Assembly: GCF_049319665.1 (NCBI RefSeq)
Contig: NZ_JBMOUD010000020.1
Span: forward strand, 1-62,209
From: JBMOUD01 sp049319665
GTDB taxonomy: Bacteria; Pseudomonadota; Gammaproteobacteria; Enterobacterales; Enterobacteriaceae
Direction of reading: 5' to 3'
DNA length: 62,209 nucleotides
Within the stretch, counting starts at the first letter, position 1, and each line of letters begins with the position of its first letter. Of the stretch, positions 34,477 through 44,215 are shown piece after piece. The notes under the pieces are model-generated. The model was not told where the DNA came from, searched no databases, and worked only from the letters and a program-made list of their open reading frames with translations. The translations under genes were made by a program, and so were the position numbers.

Positions 34477-35813
34477 GACTTCTCCGTGGTGTTCCCCCAG
34501 CCTTGTGATTCAATAAATGGACACATTCTTATATAAAACGGTTTTACTCCCAAAGATGTATTGAAGTTCAATGATATTTCTATTTTACTCTTTTCATCAT
34601 TATTCATGATTTCAATTAGTTCATCTTTGTTAATTTTCTTTTGTTCTAAAAGAACATTGTTATGGCTATAAGCACCAATATATAAATAAGATATTTTTTC
34701 TAATTCAACATCTATCTCTGATTTTTCAAAGCTTACTTTTTTAGTATTGGGGACGATAAGTTTATTTTGCCACTCTTCATCATTTTCTGTTTTTTTTATG
34801 AAAAATCCCACGCGTTCTTTTCCTACAACTTCTGGTTGCACTGCACATTTTCTAAAATCCACACCAGAAACATGCTCAAACTCTTTTAGTGTCCTTTTAT
34901 TGCCAAGAGTAAATTTACCTAGATCACTTTTTTCTTCTGTTTCTAAATCAAAAAGTGTTCTTATTCTTTTTTTAGAAATATTATCTCTATCCCACCAGGT
35001 AAGATCAATTGAGCCAGATTCTTTTGCTTCACCCGTATGGTCAGACCAAACTTTTGTATGATTAGGTCTTTCATAAAAGTGCCATAACAATGGCTTATGT
35101 GGGTAATAAACATCATATCCATGGGTGAAAGCACGAGCGGCCATAGAAATTTCCTCCCCTGCGAAGAAAATCAATGGATCATTAGGGATATCTTTGACAA
35201 ATGAACCGTCAGAGAATATAAATCCCCCTGCTAAAAAGCATCCACGTACTGGAGAACTTTCACTTTGATGCTCTGATGTCAGCATGACAATGCCATCATT
35301 ATTAAATTCTCTGAATATAAGACGGCCTACATAGTGTTTTTTTTCATGTTCGAATTCTGGTATGTATGCCGGCGGGTAGCCCGAAAGTATAGGTTTTTTA
35401 CTCTTGTTTTTTAATTCGCCTTGCATAGAAATCATTTCAGTATCCCAACCTTGGGAAAATCTGCAATGAGAATCAATTTGTAAAAAATAGTCTTCATCCT
35501 GATAAAGGCTTTCTGTCATATATCTGGCCCAACAAGCTCCTTTGCTATCAAAATAATGAATGCTTAATGCTTTAATAACAGCGTTTTCATAACGTAATGT
35601 GTATAAATCAAAACCTTGATGTTTGTCCTGCCTATGAATGTTCATACCAGCATCTAAGAATAATGAAGCATCTTTTTCATCATGTTGCCAACATATCCCC
35701 ACTCTCAGACGTTCTGGATGGTCTGATGTTTTTATCATATCTAATAACGTCGGGATCAACTCCGAATCTCGATAGCTCGCTATACTTATAAATATATAAG
35801 GTGTGGTTTTCAT
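34470..35813 (-). CDS. GT60-like glycosyltransferase (Skp1-GlcNAc-transferase family)
   Basis: 447 residues resembling the GlcNAc family typified by the cytosolic Skp1-hydroxyproline GlcNAc-transferase of Dictyostelium. Visible family features: IFISIASYRDSELIPTLLDM at the N-terminus, CWARYMTESLYQDEDYFLQI and the metal-binding DSHCRF..GWD (about 110-122), FFAGEEISMAARAFTHGYD (about 219) and LLWHFYER (about 243). The last ~130 residues have no assignment. No signal peptide, so it should act in the cytosol on a sugar-nucleotide donor. It lies between an adhesin-like gene and the DotU-like gene with strong RBS GAGGGAATT. Target unknown. Confidence 0.78.
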   Translation of the reverse strand: MKTTPYIFISIASYRDSELIPTLLDMIKTSDHPERLRVGICWQHDEKDASLFLDAGMNIHRQDKHQGFDLYTLRYENAVIKALSIHYFDSKGACWARYMTESLYQDEDYFLQIDSHCRFSQGWDTEMISMQGELKNKSKKPILSGYPPAYIPEFEHEKKHYVGRLIFREFNNDGIVMLTSEHQSESSPVRGCFLAGGFIFSDGSFVKDIPNDPLIFFAGEEISMAARAFTHGYDVYYPHKPLLWHFYERPNHTKVWSDHTGEAKESGSIDLTWWDRDNISKKRIRTLFDLETEEKSDLGKFTLGNKRTLKEFEHVSGVDFRKCAVQPEVVGKERVGFFIKKTENDEEWQNKLIVPNTKKVSFEKSEIDVELEKISYLYIGAYSHNNVLLEQKKINKDELIEIMNNDEKSKIEISLNFNTSLGVKPFYIRMCPFIESQGWGNTTEKSW

Positions 35814-35830
35814 AATTCCCTCATAATAAT

Positions 35831-36829
35831 TTATTTTACTTGTAGAATAATTTCGGCTTGAGCAGTGAATTTCCCACTTGTTGGTTGTGAGGCACCGTCA
35901 ATTGGTATTAGTTTTGCTTTCCAGTTAAATTGAGCCGGAGTGTTGCTATTTATGTTGTTTTTGATTTCTGTTGATGTTCCATTAACCAGCATTGGCTGAT
36001 CTTTACTATCACTTATTTTTATCCCTAATGAATTATTTTTACCAGTAGCATCCTTTACTGTTATGTATTGGGAGTCAGAGGATGGATCTGTTGCTGAAAT
36101 TGATGCTGTCGCTGAGTAACTTCCATAATCAGTTTTGCATGTTAAATTAAAGTCTAGATTTCTTTCTATACCCGATGATGTTAGGTCTTTTTTCGTAACG
36201 ATTCCAAAATCAATATTTTTTGTCTTATCTATTGTGCATGACGGGGTACTATATATTTTTATTTCGCCAATATTTAGTTTTAAATCTGACGATGATGGCG
36301 ATGGGGTTATAACATAGAAATATGCCCGTTCACCTGTACCTAATACGATATTATTACTGTCTGGAGATGATGATAATCCAAGGTTAGCTGAGGTTTTATA
36401 AAACTCTACCCTATAAAAAAAACCGGCGTTGAAGTCAGCCGTTCCCGTTCCTTCTCCTCCTGAAAATTGCATATGTTTCTCGAATGGGATAGTGTCAGAA
36501 CGAGAAGCATTATAAAACACTAATAATTTCGCACTAATACCTGGGATGTTTGTTGCAAATAGCCCACCATTTGAACTATTGAGGTCAGTTGTATTTCCTC
36601 CAAATGCAGTCCCATTCGTACAATCATCGTAACCAATATTAGCCGAGAGCTTACTTGAGTCGTATTGGACAATTGGTTTTGAAGTATCAACGGCGGCATC
36701 GGCAGAAATCATTATTGTTTCAGTTGGTATTGTTAATACCGTAGAGTGTCCTCTCTTTAGTGTGCAACTGGCTCCTGCATTCGCCATTATAAACATGCCT
36801 GCGACTAGTATTAGTATATGTCTTAGCAT
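35831..36829 (-). CDS. Fimbrial tip adhesin-like protein, two-domain
   Basis: 332 residues with a signal peptide (ILILVAGMFIMANAGAS). Residues ~21-200 would be a receptor-binding domain with paired cysteines (ASCTLK and YDDCTNG). Residues ~205-332 look like a pilin domain: SCTIDKTKNIDFGIV, a second Cys in LTCKTDYG, and the C-terminal beta strand FTAQAEIILQVK used for donor-strand pairing. The layout is that of FimH-type adhesins. It lies inside the minus T6SS operon, 6 bases after tssA, while the matching usher operon is on the other strand. Confidence 0.72.
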   Translation of the reverse strand: MLRHILILVAGMFIMANAGASCTLKRGHSTVLTIPTETIMISADAAVDTSKPIVQYDSSKLSANIGYDDCTNGTAFGGNTTDLNSSNGGLFATNIPGISAKLLVFYNASRSDTIPFEKHMQFSGGEGTGTADFNAGFFYRVEFYKTSANLGLSSSPDSNNIVLGTGERAYFYVITPSPSSSDLKLNIGEIKIYSTPSCTIDKTKNIDFGIVTKKDLTSSGIERNLDFNLTCKTDYGSYSATASISATDPSSDSQYITVKDATGKNNSLGIKISDSKDQPMLVNGTSTEIKNNINSNTPAQFNWKAKLIPIDGASQPTSGKFTAQAEIILQVK

Positions 36830-36835
36830 TCTGGC

Positions 36836-37909
36836 TTACTCCTCTTCAAAATATAAATTTGAGACTATTTCTAATGGAAATTTTTTTAACAATTGAGAGA
36901 AGCTTTTTCCTGCACTATTTTCGGCCAATTCTAACAATGGGATGATTGGGGAGCTTGGCTCCATGGTCGTAAACCATGAACGTACTTCTTTCATTCTTGA
37001 TATCGCATCATCTCTGTTCACGATCTTTCTGCATTCTTTCGGTGATGCTTTTCTCTCTGTTACTATATGATTAATATTTTCATCAGATATGGAAGCTTCA
37101 ATCCTCTCTTCAATAACTACGTCTTTATTTTCACTAGCGGTATTTACTACCTCATAATTGGCATGTTCCGGCGATGGAATATTTTCTTCTCTAGAGAAAA
37201 AACGTAATATGTTTCCCAGCTTGATAAAGTCAGGCGCATCTTCGCGAAGTGTCTCTATGAGACATTCTTTAATATCTAACAATATATGATAAGAGTGATT
37301 TAAAGAGATAACATCTTTTTCGTTATGTTCATTCCATTCATAAAGTAAAGATGACAATGTGGTATCGCTGAGAGCATTTTCTTCTCGCGGCGTTGATGTT
37401 GCTTTCTCAAAATCTCTTATAGATATTTGTAGTCCTGAGGCTTTAGGTAATAATTGATTTCTAAAATCAGCTAAAAATCCACTGGCATCATCTAATTCTG
37501 CAAAGGCATTAGCCCGCATCAATGGTTCAAATTCTCCTTCATCTACCAATTGCGGGTGAAGGTCGTTTGGATAAATATCTAATAAAGACTTTAACGTCAA
37601 TAATCCTTCATGTAATGCAAGGATCCCAACTTGCCTTAAACGACAGCGCATTAATATGATAATTAAACGTATATCTTTACATTTTTTAAATATTTTAAAA
37701 GCGTCGTGCTCAATTTCAGTCCAATTAACCGGCTCAGCAGTTTCTACAAAACTACCATATTCCACATCGTGCTTTGGCTGAAGTTTAGACTGTAGCATAA
37801 TAAAATCTGCATCATATTCGAGGCTTTCTCCACAAGGCATTTCTACGTGAATGGCCTGAAGTGCATGCTGATAATAGTTTGAGGTCTGAGTTGTGGTTCC
37901 TTCACTCAT
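36836..37909 (-). CDS. tssA: TssA-type T6SS protein
   Basis: 357 residues. The N-terminal ImpA_N-type domain (about 60-180) shows the usual NWTEIEHDAFKIFKKCKDIRL, then EGLLTLKSLLDIYPNDLHPQLVDE, typical of TssA. The C-terminus is a shorter domain with DAISRMKEVRSWFTTMEPSSPIIPLLELA. TssA organises baseplate and sheath assembly. Start ATG 37909 follows AGGGATTTAATT. It follows tssG by ~115 bases. Confidence 0.88.
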   Translation of the reverse strand: MSEGTTTQTSNYYQHALQAIHVEMPCGESLEYDADFIMLQSKLQPKHDVEYGSFVETAEPVNWTEIEHDAFKIFKKCKDIRLIIILMRCRLRQVGILALHEGLLTLKSLLDIYPNDLHPQLVDEGEFEPLMRANAFAELDDASGFLADFRNQLLPKASGLQISIRDFEKATSTPREENALSDTTLSSLLYEWNEHNEKDVISLNHSYHILLDIKECLIETLREDAPDFIKLGNILRFFSREENIPSPEHANYEVVNTASENKDVVIEERIEASISDENINHIVTERKASPKECRKIVNRDDAISRMKEVRSWFTTMEPSSPIIPLLELAENSAGKSFSQLLKKFPLEIVSNLYFEEE

Positions 37910-38025
37910 AATTAAATCCCTTTATGAACATTTCACTCGCGCCTATTCGTTATATTAAAAATGATAATGGATGGGCTATGTAACCGCTTATCTACGATTA
38001 ATTAACTGGGTAAAGTTTATTACTA

Positions 38026-39042
38026 TCAATACATTTCTGGCTCAAAACTCATACCAGATACGGGATTCATGCACTCATATCTTTCTAACCAAGTTGCATA
38101 GCCTAATCTGTGTGAACCATCTAATGTTGCCTGGGGGACTTCATCATGCGCTAAAACAAGTTGTACTTCCCACGCGTATTCGTACCCAACAAAACTTCTT
38201 ACCCATTCACGTAATGTAGGTAAATCCTGGCCCCATGGGCTAAAGTGCAGATATTGCTGCAAAGTTAATGGGCCGAATATTAATTTGAATTTGTGTTGTC
38301 TATCCTGAACCGTATTACCTAATATTGCGCCATCACCTAGTAGCATCGCCGAGGCTGAATCACCTAAAAGGCTACAATCATTTTTATCTAAGAAGATCCA
38401 CTGCAGTGAAAACTCCTCAATCTTAACCGGGACTTCAAAGTAATAATGTAATGCACCGAGTAAGCCTTCCGGGTTACGTGCTTCACGGATAAGGTGGGCA
38501 GATGAGGCTAGGCGAGCATGAATAGGTAAACGTGTATCGTCTAACTCATTTGGATCTAGCCCTATGAGGCTACCGATATAGAATGAGAAATGCTCATCCT
38601 GTTGTCGATCTAAAGAGGCGGTATCTTGTGATACAAACCACGCACGGTATAACTGCGACATAGCGCGATGATGAAAAATATCCAAGAAATCGGTTAACGT
38701 ATGGTCATGTAATTCAGAGCGCGAATAAGCCAATTCAGATTGGTTTAAGGGCATAGCTCCCTGGGCTCCCCACACGCCTAAGCTAAATAATTTCAGCTCA
38801 AGTTTCCCATTTTTCCAAGATATATTGGAAACCTCTCTCGGTGAAAATGCCATATGCGCGTGCTGGCCTAATCGAAACGGCTCTTGTGCAGGAAGCGTGG
38901 CTTCGCCAATAGGAGGCATATCGGGGATCTTGGCTGCAATCGCGCGCATTACCGTTATAAAGCTAGTATTCCACGGTTGTTCTTCTTGATACCACACGCT
39001 CAATTTTGAGGACAAATCGGACATTGAAAAAGTAACCTCCAT
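38026..39042 (-). CDS. tssG: TssG, T6SS baseplate wedge subunit
   Basis: 338 residues by the start chosen. Family features: PFRLGQHAHMAFSPREVS, LFSLGVWGAQGAMPLNQSE (matching the common LGLxGxxGPLP motif), DFLDIFHHRAMSQLYRAW and the C-terminal YLHFSPWGQDLPTLREWVRSFVG. TssG forms the baseplate wedge with TssF, TssE and TssK. ATG 39042 lies 2 bases after the tssF stop; ATG 39024, preceded by GGAGGT, is an alternative that would shorten it by six residues. Confidence 0.94.
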   Translation of the reverse strand: MEVTFSMSDLSSKLSVWYQEEQPWNTSFITVMRAIAAKIPDMPPIGEATLPAQEPFRLGQHAHMAFSPREVSNISWKNGKLELKLFSLGVWGAQGAMPLNQSELAYSRSELHDHTLTDFLDIFHHRAMSQLYRAWFVSQDTASLDRQQDEHFSFYIGSLIGLDPNELDDTRLPIHARLASSAHLIREARNPEGLLGALHYYFEVPVKIEEFSLQWIFLDKNDCSLLGDSASAMLLGDGAILGNTVQDRQHKFKLIFGPLTLQQYLHFSPWGQDLPTLREWVRSFVGYEYAWEVQLVLAHDEVPQATLDGSHRLGYATWLERYECMNPVSGMSFEPEMY

Positions 39043-39044
39043 GG

Positions 39045-40931
39045 CTATAAGGCTCCTCGTCTTCCTGGGCGGGCTTTCCAACGTCCGACCAATCCTCTTT
39101 GCATCGAATGTAATTCAGTTTCAGTAAAAACATTGATTGCGGCATGGCGTGATAAATAATTTTCCATGATCAATCCAAACAAATAAGGGCTGATGCCAGA
39201 AAATCCTTCTTCATCCACTGTTACAATACAGCTCACACCCCTGCCATAAACTAGCAAACCATCTCCAGGCAAACGTCTTATTACGGGTTCACTTTTACAA
39301 CCGACCAGGCTATTGACTTGAACAAGCGACTCATGATCGGAATCATTAATGAATAGTCTCAACATATTGCGCAGTGATTCGCCCCCTAATCCATGATCCG
39401 TATTTGAAAGAGGGATGTAATTAAAACTGAGTTGCCTAATTAGGCGCCAGGCCGATTCGCCCACAGCGAATGGTGCCCTTGGTGCACTGGGCTGGCAAAC
39501 AAAGGTAGCTCCATGTATAGGCACAGCATCAGACATTGTCAGATCAACGCCACCATTACGTGAAATTAAACGGGGTAAATCTCTGTTCGTGACTAATGCT
39601 TCAATAGAAAGGTAGCGTATATTATCTTTGTAAGGTGCTTCCTGTTGATCGACTAATGAGACAAATACTTCTGTGCCAACATAAGGTGTCCTTGTCTCAT
39701 ATTTTCTCTTACTTTCATTTTGCCCTCTGGCTTCTCTTGTTATAGAAAAGTAACGACCAAAATTGCCATAATCAGAATTTCTAGTCTGAAATAATGGATT
39801 AAATACTACTTCTTCGCTTTTTTCCGCTTGTTGGCCCAATGCTTTATTTACCGAGTAAATTTCATAATCTAATGGACGGCTTCTATCGGGAACAACATGA
39901 AAATTATTTAGCGATCTGTTGACTTCAATTCTGTCTACTTTTTTGGGAAATAGATTGATTACCGGTGTGCAAAATAATTGAAATCTAGAAGGAATAACAT
40001 GACCAATCAGCTCTTGAGGTAATCGGTCAAGCAGAATAATGATCTCTACTTCATTGGTGTTATTGCTTTTAAGTTTTTCGGCAAGATGATTCAACGTGAA
40101 AAAGTAAAATCGCTGGCGACAAGAGAAGTATTCTTGTACCAAGTTATGACCATGAAACATATTCCACGATAATGGTAGTAAGCTCTGCTCTGGTTCTAGC
40201 CCTTCAAATGATAACGGTTGTTGACTAATAACCTCACTTTGCGGGGGCGTAGATTTTTCTGTTCTGACGATCGTGGCAACATTACTGGTATGTAATAATT
40301 CAAAGATGTGAGAAACGACTCTTTCATCTCCATCTATATAAATGGGTAAGCGGTCTAATCCTGACAATTGTGAGAACACGGTATCTGTATCTCCCAAAAG
40401 TTTGAGTTTAATTCTCAGGGCGCCTTTGAGTTTGGACTGTGGGATTCGATACTTTTCGAGGCTAGGCATATCAGGAGGAATGGATGTTAAACGTGCATCG
40501 CTGATCTCTAGTGGCCATAAGGTTACTTCTTGGCTATTACGAAACTCACATCTGGTCGTTTCTCCGGATGCGATTTTAGTATAAAACGCACTATTGCCAG
40601 GTACTTTATATCCGCGAGCTAAATCACCTTCTTTCAAATTAGGTTTTAGCTGAACAACGGCCATTGAAGGGGTTGGTGAATTGTAATTTGGATAAACGAC
40701 ATCTAATAACCTTTGCGTAAACTTGGGAAATTCAGCATCAAGTTTTATCTGAGTTCTTGCTGATAAAAAGCAAAATGCTTCTATCAATCTTTCGACGTAA
40801 GGATCCGCAACCTCTATACCATGCATGCCTAAACGGCTGGCGATTTTAGGATGTTTTTCGGCGAACTCACCCGCCATTTCTCTCATGAAGGTGAGTTCTT
40901 GATTGTAATAATCAAGAAATTTATGATCCAC
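39045..40931 (-). CDS. tssF: TssF, T6SS baseplate subunit
   Basis: 628 residues, full-length for the VasA/ImpG family. The diagnostic N-terminus is present: LDYYNQELTFMREMAGEFAEKHPKIASRLG, then PYVERLIEAFCFLSARTQIKLD and LLDVVYPNYNSPTPSMAVVQ. First gene of the minus operon, divergent from tssH. TssF pairs with TssG in the baseplate. Confidence 0.96.
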   Translation of the reverse strand: MDHKFLDYYNQELTFMREMAGEFAEKHPKIASRLGMHGIEVADPYVERLIEAFCFLSARTQIKLDAEFPKFTQRLLDVVYPNYNSPTPSMAVVQLKPNLKEGDLARGYKVPGNSAFYTKIASGETTRCEFRNSQEVTLWPLEISDARLTSIPPDMPSLEKYRIPQSKLKGALRIKLKLLGDTDTVFSQLSGLDRLPIYIDGDERVVSHIFELLHTSNVATIVRTEKSTPPQSEVISQQPLSFEGLEPEQSLLPLSWNMFHGHNLVQEYFSCRQRFYFFTLNHLAEKLKSNNTNEVEIIILLDRLPQELIGHVIPSRFQLFCTPVINLFPKKVDRIEVNRSLNNFHVVPDRSRPLDYEIYSVNKALGQQAEKSEEVVFNPLFQTRNSDYGNFGRYFSITREARGQNESKRKYETRTPYVGTEVFVSLVDQQEAPYKDNIRYLSIEALVTNRDLPRLISRNGGVDLTMSDAVPIHGATFVCQPSAPRAPFAVGESAWRLIRQLSFNYIPLSNTDHGLGGESLRNMLRLFINDSDHESLVQVNSLVGCKSEPVIRRLPGDGLLVYGRGVSCIVTVDEEGFSGISPYLFGLIMENYLSRHAAINVFTETELHSMQRGLVGRWKARPGRRGAL

Positions 40932-41436
40932 TTACATTCCCCAACAATTCCATGTTTACCATCCAATTATCTATCGCAAACTCTATTGTTCACGCTATGT
41001 CTGCATACATTAGAGTGAAATTCCAATGTCGTGGAAATATCCCTATTTATTAATTTTAGTTATTATACTTTTAAACAGTTTTTGATGGGTTTTTCCTGAC
41101 GGTAGATGCCATCATTTTAAGAAAATGGATAGCTCCTCAATCATGACTATTTTGTGGGTGGTTTTATAGCATGTCATCAATAATGGCTCAATGAGTAATT
41201 AATTTTCATTCGTGTTTTTTATAGATATTTTCTTATTTTTTTATAAAACTACTGTAGTAATAGTATGTTGCGTTATTTTCCTTTTTGAAAATAGGATTAT
41301 AATTCGGGCGATATTCCTAAAAATGATTGTGGACGATGTTTTTTCTTTTTTTTTTGTAATTATTGATTAGCATAAATGAATCATTCATGGATTCGAAATT
41401 ACTAGTATTTATTACTAGTTTGAGAAAAGGACTCAG
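40932..41436. promoter_or_regulatory. Divergent control region tssF / tssH
   Basis: About 505 AT-rich bases. A TATAAT at 41298-41303 could be the -10 for tssH, with no good -35. Two inverted repeats stand in the tssH leader: ATGAAT/ATTCAT at 41377-41389 and ACTAGTA/TACTAGT at 41401-41419 with a five-base spacer. They look like operator half-sites. No sigma-54 site was recognised. Confidence 0.5.
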
Positions 41437-44130
41437 GTGAATAGCTTGGCCATCACAAGGAAGAGTTTATTTGGAAAACTGAACATGACATTGTTCAGAA
41501 GTATTGAAAGCGCAACGACACTCTGTAAGTTGCGTGGTAATCCATATGTTGAGATGGTTCACTGGTTAAATCAGTTATGGCAACAAGATAATAGTGACTT
41601 AAAAAATATTGCCAGACATTTTGAAATCGATATTGATTTAATGGAGCGGGGCTTTGCTCAGGCTTTATCTGGTTTGCCAATGGGGGCGAGCTCGATTTCT
41701 GATTTCTCATATCAAATTGAACTGGCAATTGAACGCAGCTGGATATATGCCAGTCTAGAATGTTTTGACAATTGCATTCGTAGTGGCCATCTCTTGTTAG
41801 CAATGTTGACAACGATGGAACTGCGTCGGGCATTATTTGCCATATCTCCAGCATTTGAGCGCATTCCGTTAGAGCTTTTAAGTAAGGATTTAAATTACAT
41901 TACCCAGTCGTCTTGTGAGTCAGGTGAGACGGCTAGCGATGGTAGTATGCTGGGTGAAAGTGTCATGCCAGGTGAGGCAAGTAATGCTATTAGTTCTGCT
42001 AAAAATAGCGATCACTTATCGCAATATTCTACCGATCTCACGGCATTAGCACATGCAGGTAAAATTGATCCGGTATTAGGACGCAATCCTGAAATAGGTA
42101 CTATGGTGGACATTCTGCTGCGTCGCCGCCAAAACAATCCTCTATTAACTGGTGAGGCAGGCGTTGGCAAAACGGCCGTAGTTGAAGGTTTAGCGCTGGC
42201 CATTGTTGCCGGTGAGGTTCCACCTGCGTTATCGAAAGTAAAGCTGCTGGCATTGGATATTGTTGCTCTGTCTGCAGGCGCTAGCATGAAAGGTGAGTTC
42301 GAAGCGCGCCTCAAAGCGGTGCTCGAAGAGGCCATTGCTTCCCCGGTGCCAATTATATTATTCATTGATGAGGTACATACTCTAATAGGGGCCGGTGGCG
42401 CTGCCGGAACCGGAGATGCCGCGAACTTGCTAAAGCCCATGTTGGCACGTGGCCAGTTGCGTACTATTGGCGCGACTACCTGGAGTGAATTTAAACGACA
42501 TATTGAAAAAGATCCTGCTCTGACTCGCCGTTTCCAGGTTCTGCAAATCGCTGAACCTTGCGAGGATACTGCAACATCGATGCTACGTGGTTTGATACCT
42601 ATGCTCGAAAAGCATCATGGTGTCTGGATAATGGATGAGGCGCTGCAAGCAGCCGTCCGTTTATCTCATCGATATATCCCAGCTCGGCAGTTGCCAGATA
42701 AAGCGATTAGCCTTCTTGATACCGCTTGTGCCCGTGTCGCCGTTGCACAACACGCATTACCAACCGAGCTGCAGCTACTTAAATTCAAGATGGAAACTGC
42801 ACAGACAGAGCTCTCTTTGATTGAGAAGGCATTACAGTTCGGTAAAGGTGACAATAGCCGTGTAGAAGCATTGCAATCAGGCATTAGTGAGCAGTCCGTG
42901 CTTGCCGAATCACTTAATTTACGCTGGCAGCAAGAACGAGAGCTAGTCTCTGCTTTAGTTACAGCCAGGCAAGAATTGCATCAGATGAGCGCGGAAGATT
43001 CGACGTTACCTGAAAGTATTGTTGCTCATAGGAGTTTGCTCGCTGAGCTGGAGGAGAAACTCAAATTAACCCGCCATGAACAGCCCTTAGTTCAGGCAGA
43101 AGTTAATACCGAAGTTATTGCCGCCATAGTAGCTGATTGGACCGGTATTCCTGTAGGGCAAATGCTAAAAGATGACGTCCGTGCAGTGATGGAACTCCCA
43201 CATCGTCTCGCCGAGCGAGTCATTGGGCAACAACACGCCTTGGATTTAATAAGTGAAAGTATTCAAACCGCACGTGCTGGTTTGGGGGATCCTCAAAAAC
43301 CCATTGGGGTATTTATGCTCGTTGGGCCATCGGGGGTTGGTAAAACGGAAACTGCACTTGCTATTGCGGAACAGTTATACGGTGGTGAACAAAATCTTAT
43401 CACCATTAATATGAGTGAATATCAAGAAGCCCATACGGTATCTTCGCTAAAAGGTTCACCTCCTGGGTATGTTGGTTATGGCGAGGGCGGCGTATTAACG
43501 GAAGCAGTACGGCGCAGACCTTATAGTGTTGTGTTATTGGATGAAATTGAAAAAGCACATCCAGATGTCCATGAATTATTCTTCCAAGTTTTTGATAAAG
43601 GTTGGATGGAAGATGGTGAAGGCCGTTATATTGACTTTAAAAACACCATCTTATTATTAACGAGTAACGCCGGTAGTGAGCTAATAACAAATTTATATTT
43701 AGACCCTGATACAGCACCAGACTTTGATGGATTAAGAAATATATTTCAGCCTGAATTATTGAAAACATTCCCAGCTGCATTCCTGGGACGGCTAGGAATT
43801 ATTCCATATTTGCCACTCCAAGATTATTCATTACAGCATATTGTAAAAATGCATCTCGATAAGATTGGTAGTCGCCTAATGCAGCAACGTAATGTGACTT
43901 TGACTTACAATGATAAAGTTGTAGCGCATATAGCTGAACAGTGTCAGTTTGGTGAAATTGGGGCAAGGATGTTAATTCGTTTTATTGAGCAAAATATTTC
44001 ACCAAAAATAGGTCGTTATGTTTTAAAAAATGGACAGGAAATATCGGGTGAAACTATTCGCTTGGTATTGAGTCAAGATAAAAGTCAAGGGATTGATATT
44101 GTATTTCATCAGGGCAATTCTTTATGTTAA
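41437..44130 (+). CDS. tssH: TssH (ClpV), T6SS sheath-disassembly ATPase
   Basis: 897-residue AAA+ ATPase that recycles contracted TssB/TssC sheath. N-terminal repeat domain FGKLNMTLFRSIESATTLCKLRGNPYVE, first Walker A GEAGVGKTAVVEG (about 238), Walker B ILFIDEVHTLIGAGG, coiled middle region ~420-540, second Walker A GPSGVGKTETALAIAE (about 630) and Walker B VVLLDEIEKAHPDV. GTG 41437 is the start: the reading upstream closes and AAAGGA lies six bases before it. First gene of the plus operon, followed by fimbrial genes. Confidence 0.96.
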   Translation: MNSLAITRKSLFGKLNMTLFRSIESATTLCKLRGNPYVEMVHWLNQLWQQDNSDLKNIARHFEIDIDLMERGFAQALSGLPMGASSISDFSYQIELAIERSWIYASLECFDNCIRSGHLLLAMLTTMELRRALFAISPAFERIPLELLSKDLNYITQSSCESGETASDGSMLGESVMPGEASNAISSAKNSDHLSQYSTDLTALAHAGKIDPVLGRNPEIGTMVDILLRRRQNNPLLTGEAGVGKTAVVEGLALAIVAGEVPPALSKVKLLALDIVALSAGASMKGEFEARLKAVLEEAIASPVPIILFIDEVHTLIGAGGAAGTGDAANLLKPMLARGQLRTIGATTWSEFKRHIEKDPALTRRFQVLQIAEPCEDTATSMLRGLIPMLEKHHGVWIMDEALQAAVRLSHRYIPARQLPDKAISLLDTACARVAVAQHALPTELQLLKFKMETAQTELSLIEKALQFGKGDNSRVEALQSGISEQSVLAESLNLRWQQERELVSALVTARQELHQMSAEDSTLPESIVAHRSLLAELEEKLKLTRHEQPLVQAEVNTEVIAAIVADWTGIPVGQMLKDDVRAVMELPHRLAERVIGQQHALDLISESIQTARAGLGDPQKPIGVFMLVGPSGVGKTETALAIAEQLYGGEQNLITINMSEYQEAHTVSSLKGSPPGYVGYGEGGVLTEAVRRRPYSVVLLDEIEKAHPDVHELFFQVFDKGWMEDGEGRYIDFKNTILLLTSNAGSELITNLYLDPDTAPDFDGLRNIFQPELLKTFPAAFLGRLGIIPYLPLQDYSLQHIVKMHLDKIGSRLMQQRNVTLTYNDKVVAHIAEQCQFGEIGARMLIRFIEQNISPKIGRYVLKNGQEISGETIRLVLSQDKSQGIDIVFHQGNSLC

Positions 44131-44215
44131 ATGTTCTGGTGAGTAATTAGGGACCGGTAATGTCATTTTCTTTCGTGACTGTTTTATACCGAAATATATA
44201 AATCAAAGGTTAATT

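Noticed and set aside
40932..41436. Sigma-54 promoter between tssF and tssH
   Set aside because: Some T6SS clusters use sigma-54, so I looked for TGGC-N7-TGC(A/T) on both strands and found no acceptable match by eye.
42012..42440. 142-codon minus-strand frame opposite tssH
   Set aside because: Shadow of the first AAA+ domain of ClpV.
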